A stretch of 64,000 bases of DNA from Epiperipatus broadwayi (GCA_028023455.1 JAQFVV010012510.1:2895420-2959419); one strand, 5' to 3'; positions 47,741 through 60,764 are shown, counted from the stretch's first letter. The notes: generated by a model from the letters alone, not told the origin. Numbers and translations are program-made.

Positions 47741-49254
47741 ACTTAGATCATCGTTTCCCAACCTGTGCGCGAGTTGCTGGTTGGTGGTACGCGAAAAATA
47801 ATCAACAATGGCAGACATAAAAAAAATCAAATCATAAAAATATCATAGAAACGTTTTTTCCTATAATTCATAAAAATTATTTTAATTAATAATATTATAC
47901 AGTAAAGTTGTTAATATGTACAGTCGATGATCGAAAATCCAGCAATCGATATCGTTTTTTTGGAGTGCATTTTTAAATTTAGCCGTTAGCCATTAGTAAC
48001 TTGAGATATTGCCGCCACTGTTGTCATGGTGCTGCACTCTTGTTCACTTCCCCGCGCGGCTTACAAGTGACAGGTTATTGTTTGTGATTGTATCGTCTTT
48101 CTTTATTAAAATTTATTGATCCCCATATAACCCGCTTATTCGAATTTAGACAAGAAGGACAGTTTTTTTTTTTTGAAGACAATTCTTTTGATCTTTCTTC
48201 GAAATTGTATGATTTTGGTTGGCTTCAGGTGATTGCATATTTAACTGATATTTTTTTGCAAATAAATAACTTAAATTTGACACCTCAGAACAACTCGATA
48301 ACGATCTTTAATGTTAATGATAAAATTGAAAATATGATTAAGAAATTAGATTTTTGGAAGCAGTGTATTGAAAACAATCAACCGAAAGTATTCAAAACTC
48401 TACATATTTTTTTGTTTGAAAATAAGGTTAGTCTGTCTCAAGATATATGAGAAAATATAATAGCACATTTAACAGGATTAAAATTGTCTTTAATGGAATA
48501 TTTTGCAAAACCCGAAAACACAAATGATAAGTGAATTTCAAACCCCTTCTATGAAGAACATTTAGAAAAAGCTACATCATTATCAATAAAAGAGAAAGAA
48601 AATTTAATAGAATTATCGACACAATCTAATTAATTTTGGTTAAACATTAAAGATTATGAACAACTTTCTGAGAAACCTCTTAAATTATTATTACCATTTA
48701 CTAGTATGAAATTAGTAGAGAAAGAGCTTTTTCTTCATATATTTAAAAAAAAAAAAAGTATTGAAACAAATTGAATGCAGCTGTAGACTTAAAGGTATAC
48801 CTCACATCTTTTGAACCAAATTTCAAAAAATTATGTTTTTCGAAACAAGCACAAGGATCTCATTAAATTTATTTTATAAAAATATTTGATTATGATAAAA
48901 TATATTAATTGGTTTTTTATAATTTTGTGTTTTTATTAAAACCATTTATTAGTAAACGAAATATGACAAAATAGTAGATAAATATGAAACTTTGAACAAA
49001 CACACATATATATATATGTTACAGTGAATTTATATTTTTAGTGAGTTTATAATCGTTTAAGCGTGTTTCAATGTAATTTGTCTCATTGTGATGTGAATAC
49101 ATGGTCACCCTATAATATTTATAATGCAAATAAAATAACACACTCGCAATAAATTTCACAAAATACAATCATTTTTACGAAGTGGTACAATTTAGCGTGA
49201 TGTACTACCAAGTGGTACGCGAGCCAAAAAAGGTTGGGAAACGCTGACTTAGAT
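47741..49254 (+). mobile_element. hAT DNA transposon, deleted copy with perfect TSDs (element 47749-49246)
   Basis: Ends CATCGTTTCCCAACCTG and GGTTGGGAAACGCTG form terminal inverted repeats, with sub-terminal GGTGGTACGCG and AGTGGTACGCGAG in direct or inverted context. The 8-bp ACTTAGAT is identical on both sides (47741-47748 and 49247-49254), diagnostic of hAT. At 1498 bp it is shorter than an autonomous element and contains only a C-terminal part of the transposase. A CpG-bearing block at about 48010-48065 lies in its 5' region. Confidence 0.93.
48088..48790 (+). pseudogene. hAT transposase C-terminal fragment (ZBED5/SCAND3-like)
   Basis: The first part (48088-48450) reads RLFEFRQEGQFFF, then YDFGWLQVIAYLTDIFLQINNLNLT, then FNVNDKIENMIKKLDFWK. 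This resembles the vertebrate and invertebrate hAT proteins with the pattern 'L-R-FELR', 'LAYL-DIF--LN-LN', 'DKI--F--KL--W'. After a stop, out-of-frame pieces continue with FWLNIKDYEQLSEKPLKLLLPF and KLVEKELF, the hAT C-terminal dimerisation region. The N-terminal BED finger and the first catalytic residues are absent, so this copy is inactive. Confidence 0.8.
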
Positions 49255-49289
49255 AATAAAACTAATTATACCCTGGGCTAAGTAGGTTA

Positions 49290-49510
49290 ATAATGCAAAT
49301 ACATTGAAGCAGTTAATGCTTAAATAATAACAGTTAACAATCTCAATCTGTTGTCAAGGCAACCTACTTTAAATAATAAAGATGGAAATCTACCTTTATA
49401 TATGATCTAATATGTTTATATAGACATTAAAGATTGCAACATGACTACAAAGAATCAAATTATTAACTCAAAGAAGTTTAAATAAATCTCATTAAGCAAG
49501 TAAATATATA
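49290..49510 (+). repeat. R4 family copy
   Basis: Contains CAATCTCAATCTGTTGTCAA, AAGGCAACCTACTTTAAA and TAGACATTAAAGATTGCAAC, as in the copies at 31084, 47486 and 53715. Confidence 0.75.
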
Positions 49511-49804
49511 TAAATAACAGGTGTTTTATGTGTATAGTATGCATATATAAATTAAGATTATACTATAAACAAAATTTTAAAATGTTATTAATAATAAATT
49601 GAGAAAGAACATTTAAATATGTTTACAGTACTGTGTGTATGTTCATTCATTCATAATTCTGTTTTATCATAATTAAATGCCCATTCTAATCTTTTTCAAT
49701 AATTTTTTTAAAAAATTCTAATGACAAAATAGTGGCATCTTCACTAATTACTTTAATATTTTAAAGACTATAACATTCAAAATATATACAGACATCACCT
49801 ATCT

Positions 49805-50040
49805 GCAATGAATATTAAACCATCAAACAACATATGATCACCATTCTTTATGCTTACACAAGCTGTTTTTCACAGAGACAAATCTCACCATATAGTAGTG
49901 CCACTCAGTGCTAGAGCAATCAATGGATGCAGGAAGATTTGTGCATAATATCCCTATCTAGTGCCTACTCATCCAATATCCCCAGACCAGTTTCTAGCTT
50001 GTGGCTTTCATCAGTGAAGAACCTTGGATCTGCAATGAAT
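49805..50040. repeat. R3 family copy
   Basis: Lead-in ACATATGATCACCATTC, left arm (AGAGCAATCAATGGATGCAGG), core with CCAATATCCCCAGACCAG, ending at ACCTTGGATCTG. The right arm is missing. Confidence 0.8.
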
Positions 50041-50847
50041 AGCTTGAAATTGTATGATAAGATTCTGGATTAAATTCTTCATAAAGACTTAAGCCTTTCT
50101 GATGCAATACAAGATTATCAACTGGAATGTGTTTATGACTCGTATAATTTAACTATAGATATAAGGCTTTTTCCATTTTAACCAAAACATTTTTCCTTAT
50201 TTTAGTTATAACTTTAACTGCTTACAAGAATATCAGTTATGGTGATACAAACATGTTTGTCTTTGTACAAGTTCTCTGATCAATGTGTTGTTGTTTTTTT
50301 TAACTTTTTCCCTTTCATTTAATAAAAGTACTTTATGACTTTTTTGAATCTAATTGTTCATTGTACTATAATATATTTTACTAAAGATATGTTATTTGCT
50401 GTATATAAAACTTTTAGAAAAAAAAACTACAAAAACAGAATTGTATACATATGCTAATAAAGTCTACTCAAATCATGAAGAAAATGCAATTTATTCATAT
50501 TAGAGATTTGAGAATGTTATATTTAATAAGAAAAAAATGTTTGCTGCCATAAACAAGATTCATAAAATATAAGTTCATGAATTCCAATGTTTTTTTATTT
50601 GTTTACATTTTTTCCCCCAATAGCATATAATTTAAGTTGTGTAAAAGGATATAATGTAATTCATGTCTTCAACTGTATTTAAAAAAATAAAAATGAAAAA
50701 AAAAAAAATTTAGTAAGTATTTCTTAATTTAAAAGGCGAATTTATTGAATTGTCAATTTTACTTTTTTCATTTTAATCTGACAGTTTTATTTAATTCATA
50801 ATCAATGATATAATTAATTCAACTGAATTAATAGAACTAATGCATAC
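50041..50847. other. AT-rich non-coding stretch
   Basis: Nothing recognised. Confidence 0.5.
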
Positions 50848-50861
50848 AAAGACTAAATATT

Positions 50862-50977
50862 AAACTTTAAGATTAGTCAAGCATTGGTGGCCGAGTGGTC
50901 AGCATAGCTGCCTTACAAGTAGTTGTCCCGGGTTAGCGAGTTCGCTTCTCAGCCTATGCTTTGACACATGAAAAAAA
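50862..50977 (+). mobile_element. R6 tRNA-derived SINE with 14-bp near-identical TSD
   Basis: Carries GGTGGCCGAGTGG (A box), GCTGCCTTACAAG, a B-box-like GAGTTCGCTTCTC, then ATGCTTTGACACATG and an A-run. The flanks AAAGACTAAATATT (50848-50861) and AAAGACTAAAGATT (50978-50991) differ at one position. Confidence 0.85.
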
Positions 50978-51104
50978 AAAGACTAAAGATTATCCATTTT
51001 ATGAATAATATTTCTGTAGTGTAATTTTCACAACCCTTTCAAGCAAGATAGAGAGAGACTGGTTATTATCTGTTTTTAACCCCTTGTGGAGGGGTGTAAT
51101 CATA

Positions 51105-51205
51105 AACATATGACCAAAGACATGTAGAAAAGATTATAATCCTCAAGATACACATTTCATACTGAACCAGCACTCATTAGTTGGCTCAGAGTGCATTCTC
51201 TTACA
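51105..51205 (-). repeat. R1 fragment
   Basis: Contains ACATGTAGAAAAGAT and the shared block GAACCAGCACTCATTAGTTGG; both ends are truncated. Confidence 0.65.
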
Positions 51206-52169
51206 CATATCTTTATCATTGTTCAGGATATACAGATAAAGAATTACTGCAGTTTAATAAATAAGTGTTAAAGGACCGGATTGTGATATATGTAAATATA
51301 TATGTGTTTCACGATTTATTTGATAAAATCATGCAAAATTCATTTGTAACTTTTTGTTTATGTCTTCCTTTTTTTTCCTGGGGTTAGAATGACCGCACTA
51401 GTTTACTAGTGGGTACTATTTCTGACTAACGTTTAAAATATTTTTAATGTCTATAAGTCTTTTATTGTTTTATTATTATAACTGATCTCCATATCTATTA
51501 AGCTAATAAAAATATAACATTAAAATAAATAGCTTCACTATCTGTAGAGATTTGGCATCAGTTTACCCGGTCATGAGGTTTATGACGTAATATAACTGTT
51601 CCTTATCAAGTTACACTCAAATTCAACGCCAATAAATCATTTCAAATTACGAAGTAAACAAGAAAAAAATAATAATTTTCTGTTCATTTTAAACATTTTG
51701 ATTTGATATAAAAATAAATGAATCAGCAATTCATAATTAATAAAAAATATAATATTAACATAAATTTGCTAATATTTATATTTTGACACTTTTAATTGTC
51801 ATTGTCACCAACATTTTTAAATCATTAGCGATCCTTGCAAGTTGAAAGTATTTTTTTAACTGTAATCTTTCCGATCCATACCCCCCCCCCTCATATTATT
51901 GTAACAAACTTTTTTTTATTTCATTCAACCATATTCTATGCAGATTTGTTTCAAAGCTTAATATTTCTTAAGATTCAGATTTAAACTCCAGTTGCTTATA
52001 TTTTGTCCATCCCTTTTAGTTATAGGCTAACTTAGCTTTATTTAAATTCTTAATTCTTCCATTGATGACTGATATATATATAAAGCAATTCAAAACTATA
52101 TGCATTTCTCAGCTTTGTAAAAGTCCTGCTGCAGATAAACTCTGTATACTTATACATATTTTAATGTTA
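51206..52169. other. AT-rich non-coding stretch
   Basis: No gene. C-run near 51883-51892. Confidence 0.5.
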
Positions 52170-53642
52170 TGCTGCGATGCGCTATGGTTTCTCTTTTCAT
52201 CCCCTGCCCTAAGTTTTTCCCACATTCTTCTCTATCCTGCTCCATCCCGTTTCCACAATATCATCTTTGTCCAATCTATAGCCTTTATATCTAGACCCCC
52301 TTGTCTTTTTCCAAACCTAGCATAAAAAACAAGCACCCACTATCTGTATAATCACTTTGTTGATATTTATTCTCCCACAACTTCATTATTTGTAACCTTT
52401 CTGCTTGTAAGCATTTACATTCAATTATCAAATGCCTAATATTTTCCATGCCTTCCTTACATAACTTGTAGATTAAATCACCCACATTTCTCTATTTATT
52501 TGTATATTCCCTGGTTGCTAATGATTCTATTGAGCCTTAAACAGTAAACTACTTTCCTTGCTATTATTGTAAATTAACTCTCACACACTACTCTGTTTAC
52601 TTCTACATATAATTAAATTCTTTTTACTCTTTATACTAGTTCTATATCTCTCCAATTCCTATTTTTTATTAATGCATCTATTCTTCTATCCCATTCTTTG
52701 CTACTATAACACTCAACAATTCTCCTAACACAATCATCCCACATTTTGTTCAAGTATACTGTCATAAAGTCTTTATTCAAATCTTCTGCATAATGTACTA
52801 CTTTCCCATCTTCTTGCATGGGATTTGGGTTTTCATCATCAGATTTTCAATGATATGGATGGCTGAAAAGTTGGAGGTTGGAGTAGATTGAAGCGTGTCC
52901 ATTAAAGTAAGAAGATTTGCTATCTTAATATAACTGAGCACTGATTATATATATATGTGTGGGAGATGATAATCTGGACCAACTGATGAGTGCTGGTTTA
53001 GCACAAAATACATATATTGGTGATTATTTATCTTTTCTGTACGTGTGTGGTCATGTGTATTAATAGTATGAGATAGTATGGATAGTGAAGGGGCTTGAAA
53101 GTCTGAGTTCAAATTCCCTATACTTACTATCATTTACTCATAACCCAATTAAATACTATTCCAGCTATTTTCTTACTATCCATAAATTGCAATCTACTGA
53201 ACATTTTTATTTTACTTTTTGCATCTCTCAAATAAAAACTTGACTATTCCATTTCTCCTTGAATTGCCTCCTTTGCCATCCACACATCTGTATCTAGTAC
53301 CTGTCTTTCTACTTCTTTTTGTATTTTGTCTAAGAAATCTAATACCCCTTTATTAGCACATAACACACCATTACCATAAGTTAATCCTGTTACTCCCACT
53401 CCCTTCCATACAATTCCTGCTACATCATATTTATTATATGAAAATACTGTTAATTTCTTTATCAGTCCTTTTCTTTTCTTTGCTTCATTTATCAATTTTT
53501 TCTCCCATTCATTCAAACAATTTCTCTGATTACTTAAGATGATTCCCAGATAGTTATAACTATTCATCACATTTGACTTTATATCCTCCAATAAAAATTC
53601 TTTTTCTTCTCTTTCCCCAGCAATTATCATCGTTGCTTTTAT
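52170..53642 (-). mobile_element. LINE-A copy A3, truncated and split by an R1 insertion
   Basis: On the minus strand the reading starts at about 53640 within the reverse transcriptase C-terminal region. It passes YLGIILSNQRN and IQGEME (53244-53807 ORF), then reaches FNWVMSK at about 53140. It is interrupted by R1 (52818-53139), resumes at VVHYAEDLNKDF, and ends with the Cys/His tail (IRHLIIECKCLQ, 52291-52485 ORF) and HAxx-like tail residues to about 52170. The 3' UTR repeat is missing. Stops and the insertion make it non-functional. Confidence 0.88.
52818..53139 (+). mobile_element. R1 copy inserted into LINE-A3
   Basis: The LINE reading breaks and resumes on either side, so the limits are set by the host element. 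The insert runs from about CATGGGATTTGGGTTTTCATC to GAATTCCCTATACTTACTATC. This is one R1 arm, with the tRNA-like module at its right end (GAGTTCAAATTCCC). No clear long target duplication is visible. Confidence 0.85.
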
Positions 53643-53644
53643 AA

Positions 53645-53697
53645 ACTCTCTGTACAGTAGTTCCGCCCAGTGCAAGCATAGAAAATAGTGATCATTT
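53645..53697 (-). repeat. R3 fragment
   Basis: On the minus strand ATGATCACTATTTTCTATGC and GGCGGAACTACTGTACAG match the R3 lead-in and outer arm with the middle deleted. It abuts the LINE-A3 5' end, like the R3 copy that abuts LINE-A2. Confidence 0.6.
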
Positions 53698-53714
53698 TTT
53701 AATAATATATATAT

Positions 53715-54010
53715 ATAATCATTGAAATCAATCAACACATAGACAATCCCAATATCAATAACAATCAACAATCTTAACCTGTTGTCAAGGTAACTTTCTT
53801 TTAGCAATAAACGCAGAATCCCATCTTTATTTATTGTCCAATATATTTATATAAACACTAAAGATTGCAACTTGATCCTAGATATTGAAATTATTAATAC
53901 TGTACAAAGAAATTTTAAAAAACCTCCTTAAACAAATAAATATAACCTGTTCAATGCAGAATAAATAGCCAATTATAACATTACAAACTGCAATTATAAT
54001 TTTATATATG
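53715..54010 (+). repeat. R4 family copy
   Basis: Contains AATCAACACATAGACAATCC, CTGTTGTCAAGGTAAC and AAACACTAAAGATTGCAACT, matching the other R4 members over about 250 bp. Confidence 0.75.
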
Positions 54011-57000
54011 ACAATAAATTAGAAATTATTAAACTAAGTGAGTAAGATGTGTGTGGGTAAGAAATTTTAAAGTTACTCAGAGATCAATGCTTTAGATTTG
54101 AAGAACAATGTAGTTTTCATAATATCATAATATATGATGATTTCATTTTGCTAAAAGTTATTTTAAAAGAATGTTATTTTGTCTTTAAAAATATATATTA
54201 TAGATTTTTTTTAAAATTTTGTTGTAAATGTTAAATTAATTGTGCTAATAAAATATAATAATTAGTGGATTATAACTATTAATAAAATAATATTGCATTA
54301 AAGTAACTTTTAACCCATCCTATATAATAGTAATAACATGGGAATTTGTCATTGATTAAAAAAAAAAAAACCTAATTTGTTTAATGGCATATTTCACATA
54401 GTATTGAATATCCGTCCTCATTCAGCTGATAATGTGAGGTATTACTATACAGAAAACAATTGGAAGAATGATGAAAAGAGCATATTCAATTAAAGAGAGG
54501 AACAATAAATTAGCACTATATATTATGGCCATAAAATAGTCAAAAAATATTAATCTTTTTTTTACTATATGTAAAATTATAATAGAAAGTCTACGAGACC
54601 AATCACATGAAATGTAATACAGACAATAATATGAAAAATGTAAAATATCTGTGTAATTAACTAATGCTTATTATTTATAAATGGTTTATATTTTATGTAT
54701 CAGTGATATTTCTATATGCATAGATATGCAATATAATTGATATATATTTGCATAATATGCATAGATGATTAAATATGTAATGAATATATAGGAATATATT
54801 TTTATATATAAATTCATAATAATAATAAAATAAAAACTTTATATATATATTAAAAAATTATACTAATATCATTATTTTCAACTTGTCTGTGTAGTTAGAT
54901 ATATAAATAATATTATTTTTCATTTTACCACATAATATTTGAATATATATTGTACCCTTTTTATTAGGGCTGAATGTGATAAAAAAGCCAATTTCTTTAA
55001 AAATTTAAATTATGAGAAGTATAAGTATTTTAATTGTAATAATAATATCTAACAGATTTAAAACATAGTAAAATAAATACATATAGTGTATTAAATGTTT
55101 TAATTTTAGTAATATTATAAAAAATGTTAAAATTTAGTATTCTAAATTTTTATTATTGCATTTAATATTTTCTAATATGTATTATTTTTTGTAATTAAAT
55201 ATTCATTTAGTTTTGTTGCAGCCAGTAAATTTCAAAAAATTGCAACACTATGTCTGGAGAGCAAATCATGTGACTGATAATATATGTGTGTTGTGCTTGC
55301 AAGGTTTTAGTTACTTTCTAAAATTATTAATAAAATTGAGGCATTTATACATGATAAGATAAATTTATTAATAAATATTATTTAATTTTGAAAGATATTT
55401 TAAGCTAACAAATGTAGACTACGATTGCTATATTTAAACTAAAAATTTACTTATAATTTCATAAATTAGTAAGAATTAATAAAATGTATCATTTTAAATA
55501 TTTTTGTTTGTTATAAATAAAATATTTGTATTAAATATTTATTATATTTATTATTAAAATGATGTCTCATAATTTTATTTCTAATTTTAAAAGTACATAA
55601 TTGGGAAATATGTAAATGAGTCTGTAATCTGATGATTTGTCATCCAATCAAATTTGTTAAAAAGAACAGGTATAAATATTGTGTGTAATTAAGTTATAGT
55701 GGTTATTGTTTAAAGATTATTGTTTTAAAATTATTGTGTGATAAATAGTATCAAGTTATATTACTATAGGTTTGTAATATATTTAAGTTAACAGTCAATT
55801 ATTTAAGTTTTTTAATATAGTTTTTTTTTTAAAAAAAATCAAAAGAATTAAAAACTAGTATTTAGTTTAACCAAAAATATGTGAAAAAACCCAAAAAATT
55901 TCCTGCTAGTGGACTATTTTAAATCTTAATTAAAATTTGTTGGTAAATTATGGAATAGGAACCTATGGTCTTAGATGTGGGAAGATTAGTAATGAAGGAC
56001 CAAATAATTTAAAGGAGTACGGTTTTTCCAGTGCCATATAAAAAATTATTTATTTATTTTTGTAGAATATTTCAAAGTTGCAAATGAATATTATCCAGAG
56101 GTATGATACATATAGTAAATATGTCTGTGTTTATAAAGCTAAAAACTTTTAAATATTATTCAAGGAAAAATTACTGCAGAAGACTAAAATGCAATTTACC
56201 TCTGAACTCTATGAAACATTCGAGATGAGCTATAAAATATATTGCTCTCTCTCTCTATAATATTGACATTATTTTACAAAGATTATAGTATTAAAAAAAA
56301 GAAATATTTATCTTTGAAGCAAATTATATTTAAATTTTTGGAAGTGAAGTATTTTAAAAAGATAATTGCTATAAAGAATATAATTGCTAATAAAAGTTAT
56401 ATTAAACAAGCAAATATTTAAATATAAAAATCTGCTGATTTAATCACTATGATTTAATTGCAAAGAAGAAGAAACATGATTAATGAAAAGAAAAATATCG
56501 TTATATCAGAAATAAATAACCTTTTGTAATTAAAACCTGGATTCAACTATTTGTTTTATGTGCTTTATGGAAATATAAGTTGAAAATGGAAAGACATCTA
56601 TTTTATCTGAGGATTATGTGTTAATGAATCTTATTGCAAATGATGCATCTGTTCTCGAACAACTTGGAATCTATGTACATACATGGGAGAAAATAACTTA
56701 CCTTTTCAAAAATGGATTTTATAAACTATGGAATAAATAATGGTTCTCCTGAAAAGATTTACAGAAAATAGACCGTATTAAAAATCTTTAGCAACAGGAT
56801 GGACATTATTTTTCAAGATTTGATTTATTTAAAAAACCCGAGATAATTATATTTTAATAAAAGAGATTATAATTTATTTAGTAATATTATATTAGATTAT
56901 TTGTAATATTTTTAAAGTCGTAAGAATGCTATGGGTTTATATTATTATTTGAGTAAAAGGGGGGATAGTATTCTTATGCCATTGAGATTATGTTCTTAGG

Positions 57001-57679
57001 AAATGTTCTCAATGTAGTCCAACAACTATATCTTTCACCAAATGTCTCATTATTATTATATTATTATTTTATTATTTAAAATCGAACCATACATTCTTTA
57101 TTAATAATTTGAGCTAGTCTAGTGGTAAAAATTATCAGATATTATTAAGTCTCATTTTTTTATTATATCAAGAGTAGGATTAAGCCATAGCATTTAGTTT
57201 ATTTATATGTATTTACTCGATTGATCAATGGTGAGGGTACAATATATATATATATATATAAGTAAAAAATATATATATATTAAAAAAACAAAATCTAAAT
57301 GCCATTATATTTAATGCTCTGTTATATATATATATATGATTCTGGTAAGAATTTACTGAAAGCTGTCTTAGTGCTATTAAGTTTTATTGTATCTATCTTT
57401 ATATCTTTTCATAGTGGTTTGACTCAGCTCAATTTTTTGGAGTATTTCATTAGTATATGAACAAAGATAAACATCGGATAATTTCACCTGTGATAATCAT
57501 AAGAAACAAATGTCAATGTAACATTTTTTTAAAAAATATTCAAATTAGAATATTTTAATGTTTATATTCCATTTATTTTATTATGATATATATTTTCAAG
57601 TTTTTTGGGTTTCTGTCAATGCATAAGTACATCATATCACAAAACTTCATATATTACCTATACAATAAGTAGTTTCAAT
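54011..57679. other. Long AT-rich non-coding stretch
   Basis: No supportable gene. A 50-codon coherent plus-strand phrase near 56580-56740 (VENGKTSILSEDYV...) was noticed but has no recognised homology. TA microsatellites occur near 57240-57340. Confidence 0.45.
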
Positions 57680-57935
57680 GCCGTTTGAAAGTTAAAAATG
57701 TCTATTTGTTAGTCTACTTTCAAAACAGGTTTTATTTGCCTGTTGAATGGGATTTACTTACATTTGTATAAATTTAAAATCTCAATCATTTTAACCAAAT
57801 GACAATTTTTAGTGTCTATATAATCATCTTAGATCATAGGGAAAAGTGGGTATCCACTTTTTCCATTAACAAAAGATTATCTTGATAGCAGATTAAAGAT
57901 AGTTAGTGTAGAATAGGTGTGGGCTGCTTTCATGT
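57680..57935 (-). repeat. R4 family copy, diverged
   Basis: On the minus strand it carries the R4 order (AAGCAGCCCACACC side, then a diverged GTTGTCAAGGCA-like region and TAGACACTAAAAATTG). It is more diverged than the others, and its limits are approximate. Confidence 0.5.
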
Positions 57936-57965
57936 ATATATATATATATATATATAATACATTGA

Positions 57966-58286
57966 GATTAACGCCCCAATACTGGTTTATTAATTAAATG
58001 AAATGTACTCAATCCAAAGCACAAGTGAAAACTTTTTAAAAAAGACCATCTTCTCTCTTTTTCTCAATTCATTTATAGAGGCTTATATAAAGCACTTTGG
58101 AAAGAAAGCATGAAGATGATAAATCAGTCACATTATTGTTTAAAGCTATATTTCAAATTGCTTTATATTATTTTGAATTGAGGTAGAAGAGAGAAGATGA
58201 CTGATATTTTCTCTTTAAAAGGTTTATCGTATGCTTTGGATTGAGAATATTTCAATTACTTAAAAACCCAGTATTGGAGTATTAAT
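57966..58286. repeat. Fold-back element, ~110-bp arms
   Basis: Outer blocks CCCCAATACTGG and CCAGTATTGGAG are inverted, followed inward by CAATCCAAAGCA/TGCTTTGGATTG and CATCTTCTCTC/GAGAGAAGATG. The core lies at about 58075-58170. No ORF. It could be a MITE or a fold-back element of unknown type. Confidence 0.8.
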
Positions 58287-58347
58287 TTTATTCTACTACA
58301 TAATATTAACTACTGGGAAGACTATATATATTAAACAAAATACACCA

Positions 58348-58496
58348 ATTCACAATTAAATCACTAGCCAAAATTAAATTACAATTTACTATCAGTAGTT
58401 TTCCTGCCAAGGCAGATTTCTTTTCAAGCCAAACTTCCCAAAACTATTGATAGTTAGTTTGTAATTTAATTCTGTCTAGTGATTTAATTATGAATT
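58348..58496. repeat. Hairpin MITE, ~55-bp arms
   Basis: AATTCACAATTAAATCACTAG and CTAGTGATTTAATTATGAATT pair, as do ACTATCAGTAGTTTT and AAAACTATTGATAGT; the core is about 40 bp. Confidence 0.8.
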
Positions 58497-58556
58497 AGTT
58501 TACTTGCTTTATTATATTGATAACAAAATATGAATTTTTTCTACAGTACAGGTTTT

Positions 58557-58950
58557 TTCATATCTGCATTTCTATATATAATATATAAGGGGTTTGAACT
58601 CAGACTTTCACCCGACCCTCAACCATCCATGCTATCTCAGACTGCTGATACACTTGATCACACACATGTTGAAAAGATAAATAACACCCAATTCGTGCTA
58701 AACCAGCACTCGTCAGTTGTTCCAGATTATCATCTCCGCACATATGTACAATCAAAACTAAGCTTATATTAAGATAGCCAATCTTCATACTTTAATGGAC
58801 AGGCTTCAAACCACTCCACCCCACAACTTTTCAACAGTCCATTTCATTAAAAATCTAATGATTGAATGCTCAAAACCCACCTTAGTGTCAATCTTCTCAT
58901 CCTACCCATGTTGACCACAAGTCACTCTGATCCCTCATACGTTTGGCATT
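58557..58950 (-). repeat. R1 family copy (single long arm)
   Basis: From the tRNA-like end (GGGGTTTGAACTCAGACTTTC) through AACCAGCACTCGTCAGTTG, GGACAGGCTTCAAACC and CCCATGTTGACCAC to GTCACTCTGATCCCTCATAC. This is the complete arm length seen in the 15267 palindrome, but without a mirror. Confidence 0.8.
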
Positions 58951-60011
58951 TAGTATTATATATATATATAATTATTTGAACACACCACTGTTCTTTTGCA
59001 GGCATGGCTTAAATATGATAAATGCATTTATTAATATTTAAGTCTTATTTGCAATATATATATATTGTAACCTAATAATTACCATCATGATTAATTAATT
59101 CAACCAAAAAAAAAAAAAAAAACCCTAAAAAAAATATTTTTTTATCTAGTTAAACAATGTAAATCCACCATTATCATTAGTCAGATGGCAGATAATATGA
59201 TCGAAAATGAAATTTAAAAATCTCTCATAGAATAAAATTTTGTAGAAAATATTTAAAAATGTCTTCTGAGCAGATTTTATTGATCAATGTATATCTTAAA
59301 TATGTGTGTGTGGGTTATTTATTTATTTTTTTGAAAAGCGCAGTTAAATTTTTGTGTACAAACAGACACACACACACACCCCCAAAAAAATTGATATTAT
59401 AGAAAAATATACAAAATAAGATATGACGTTGTAATTATTAATTTGTTAAGCGCATACTCATTACATAAGTAATATATATACTAAATCAGACATAATAAAT
59501 CATAATATTTGAAGCAGTTCTACAATAATTATACAATTGAGATTACATTTAGTTCAAATAATAAAGCTAACATTCCATTTAAAAAGTATATATGTGTGTA
59601 TGCATGCAATTCCTGTATGTTTGAAACTTAGTCAATTTAAAAATTGATGAGTAAAAACTATTAAATTAATTTTATTTTATTTAGTATTACAATTCAGTTA
59701 AAAAGTATTTATTAAATGAATTTATTAAATAAAATGTCTGAAAACTTTAAAGCTAAGGTATCATTTTTTTAATTTTCATTTTAATCAATATCTCAAATTT
59801 ACATGTTTAGAATACAACCAGACATTTATAATTGACTGCTATTCCATATTACCATAGCAATGGGGCAAATTTTACCTGCAAATAAGATAGAGAAGTAAAG
59901 AACTTTGGTAATTTTGACAAATTACGATTGAAAAATTAAGATATTAATTAACAATAAACTATAAATCTGACCTGTTGTCAAAATTCAGTCTTTCTTTGCT
60001 AATCTGTAATG
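58951..60011. other. AT-rich non-coding stretch
   Basis: Nothing certain. A degraded R4-like phrase is possible near 59830-59990. Confidence 0.4.
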
Positions 60012-60237
60012 CTACGGTTTCCAAAGTGGCTGGTACTGCCCCCCACTAGGCAATGAAACCTTCTAGGGGGGCGATAATGGGTTCAGAAGCATTGGGGGGG
60101 GGGGGGGCGTTCAGGTGGTCTAGGAGTCGGTGGCTCCTTATAGAAGAAATTAATAATATATATTTAAAAATTAATTATTTTCATGATTTTGTGATTGAAT
60201 AATCATTTAAAATTTAAATTCTGCATTTTAATTCATC

Positions 60238-60764
60238 TTATGTCCGTCTTACACGATCAATTTTTTCATCAATTTTCTATTTCAATTATTTAATCATTTG
60301 AAAATAGATCATGTCTGACAGAAATAGGTGTCAATGAGAAAATAGAGCATGTATATATGCGTGTATAATAGGTTATGTTTGCAATAGCAAATATATTCGT
60401 TATATTTCATTCTAAATATATATAAAAATCACTTTTCTAATTGATTTGTATAAAAATAAACCCAATTTTATATAATTTAATATTACGAATAAAAATAATA
60501 TTGGCAAATATTATTCGAAACTTATTATACTTTTTCTGTGGTTATGTTTTGTAGATTTGGAGTTTATATCTGATGTAATTATTTTATTTATTATTATTTA
60601 TAATTATTGGGACAATGTCGTGGTAGGATGAACAAAATGCGCTTGCGTGCAAAATAAAAAATTGAACGCGTCATACAGGATATTTTAACTTCAATTTTTT
60701 ATATACTTAAAAAATTTATTCATTTTTTGCTATTGTAAAAATTGATCGTGTCATACGGGCTTTA
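60238..60764. mobile_element. Harbinger-like MITE nested in the hAT (element 60241-60761)
   Basis: Ends TGTCCGTCTTACACGATCAA and TTGATCGTGTCATACGGGCT are inverted copies, and the 3-bp TTA lies on both sides (60238-60240 and 60762-60764), as in PIF/Harbinger insertions. The 521-bp interior is AT-rich, with a second, internal near-copy of the terminal motif (ATTGAACGCGTCATACAGG near 60662). No ORF. Confidence 0.75.

Noticed and set aside
52062-52325. Plus-strand 87-codon ORF
   Set aside because: Lies antisense over the 3' end of LINE-A3; composition is a mirror of the LINE.
56578-56740. Coherent ~50-codon phrase beginning VENGKTSILSEDYV
   Set aside because: No recognised homology, no clear splice signals and surrounded by stops; may be a chance open stretch or a very old relic.
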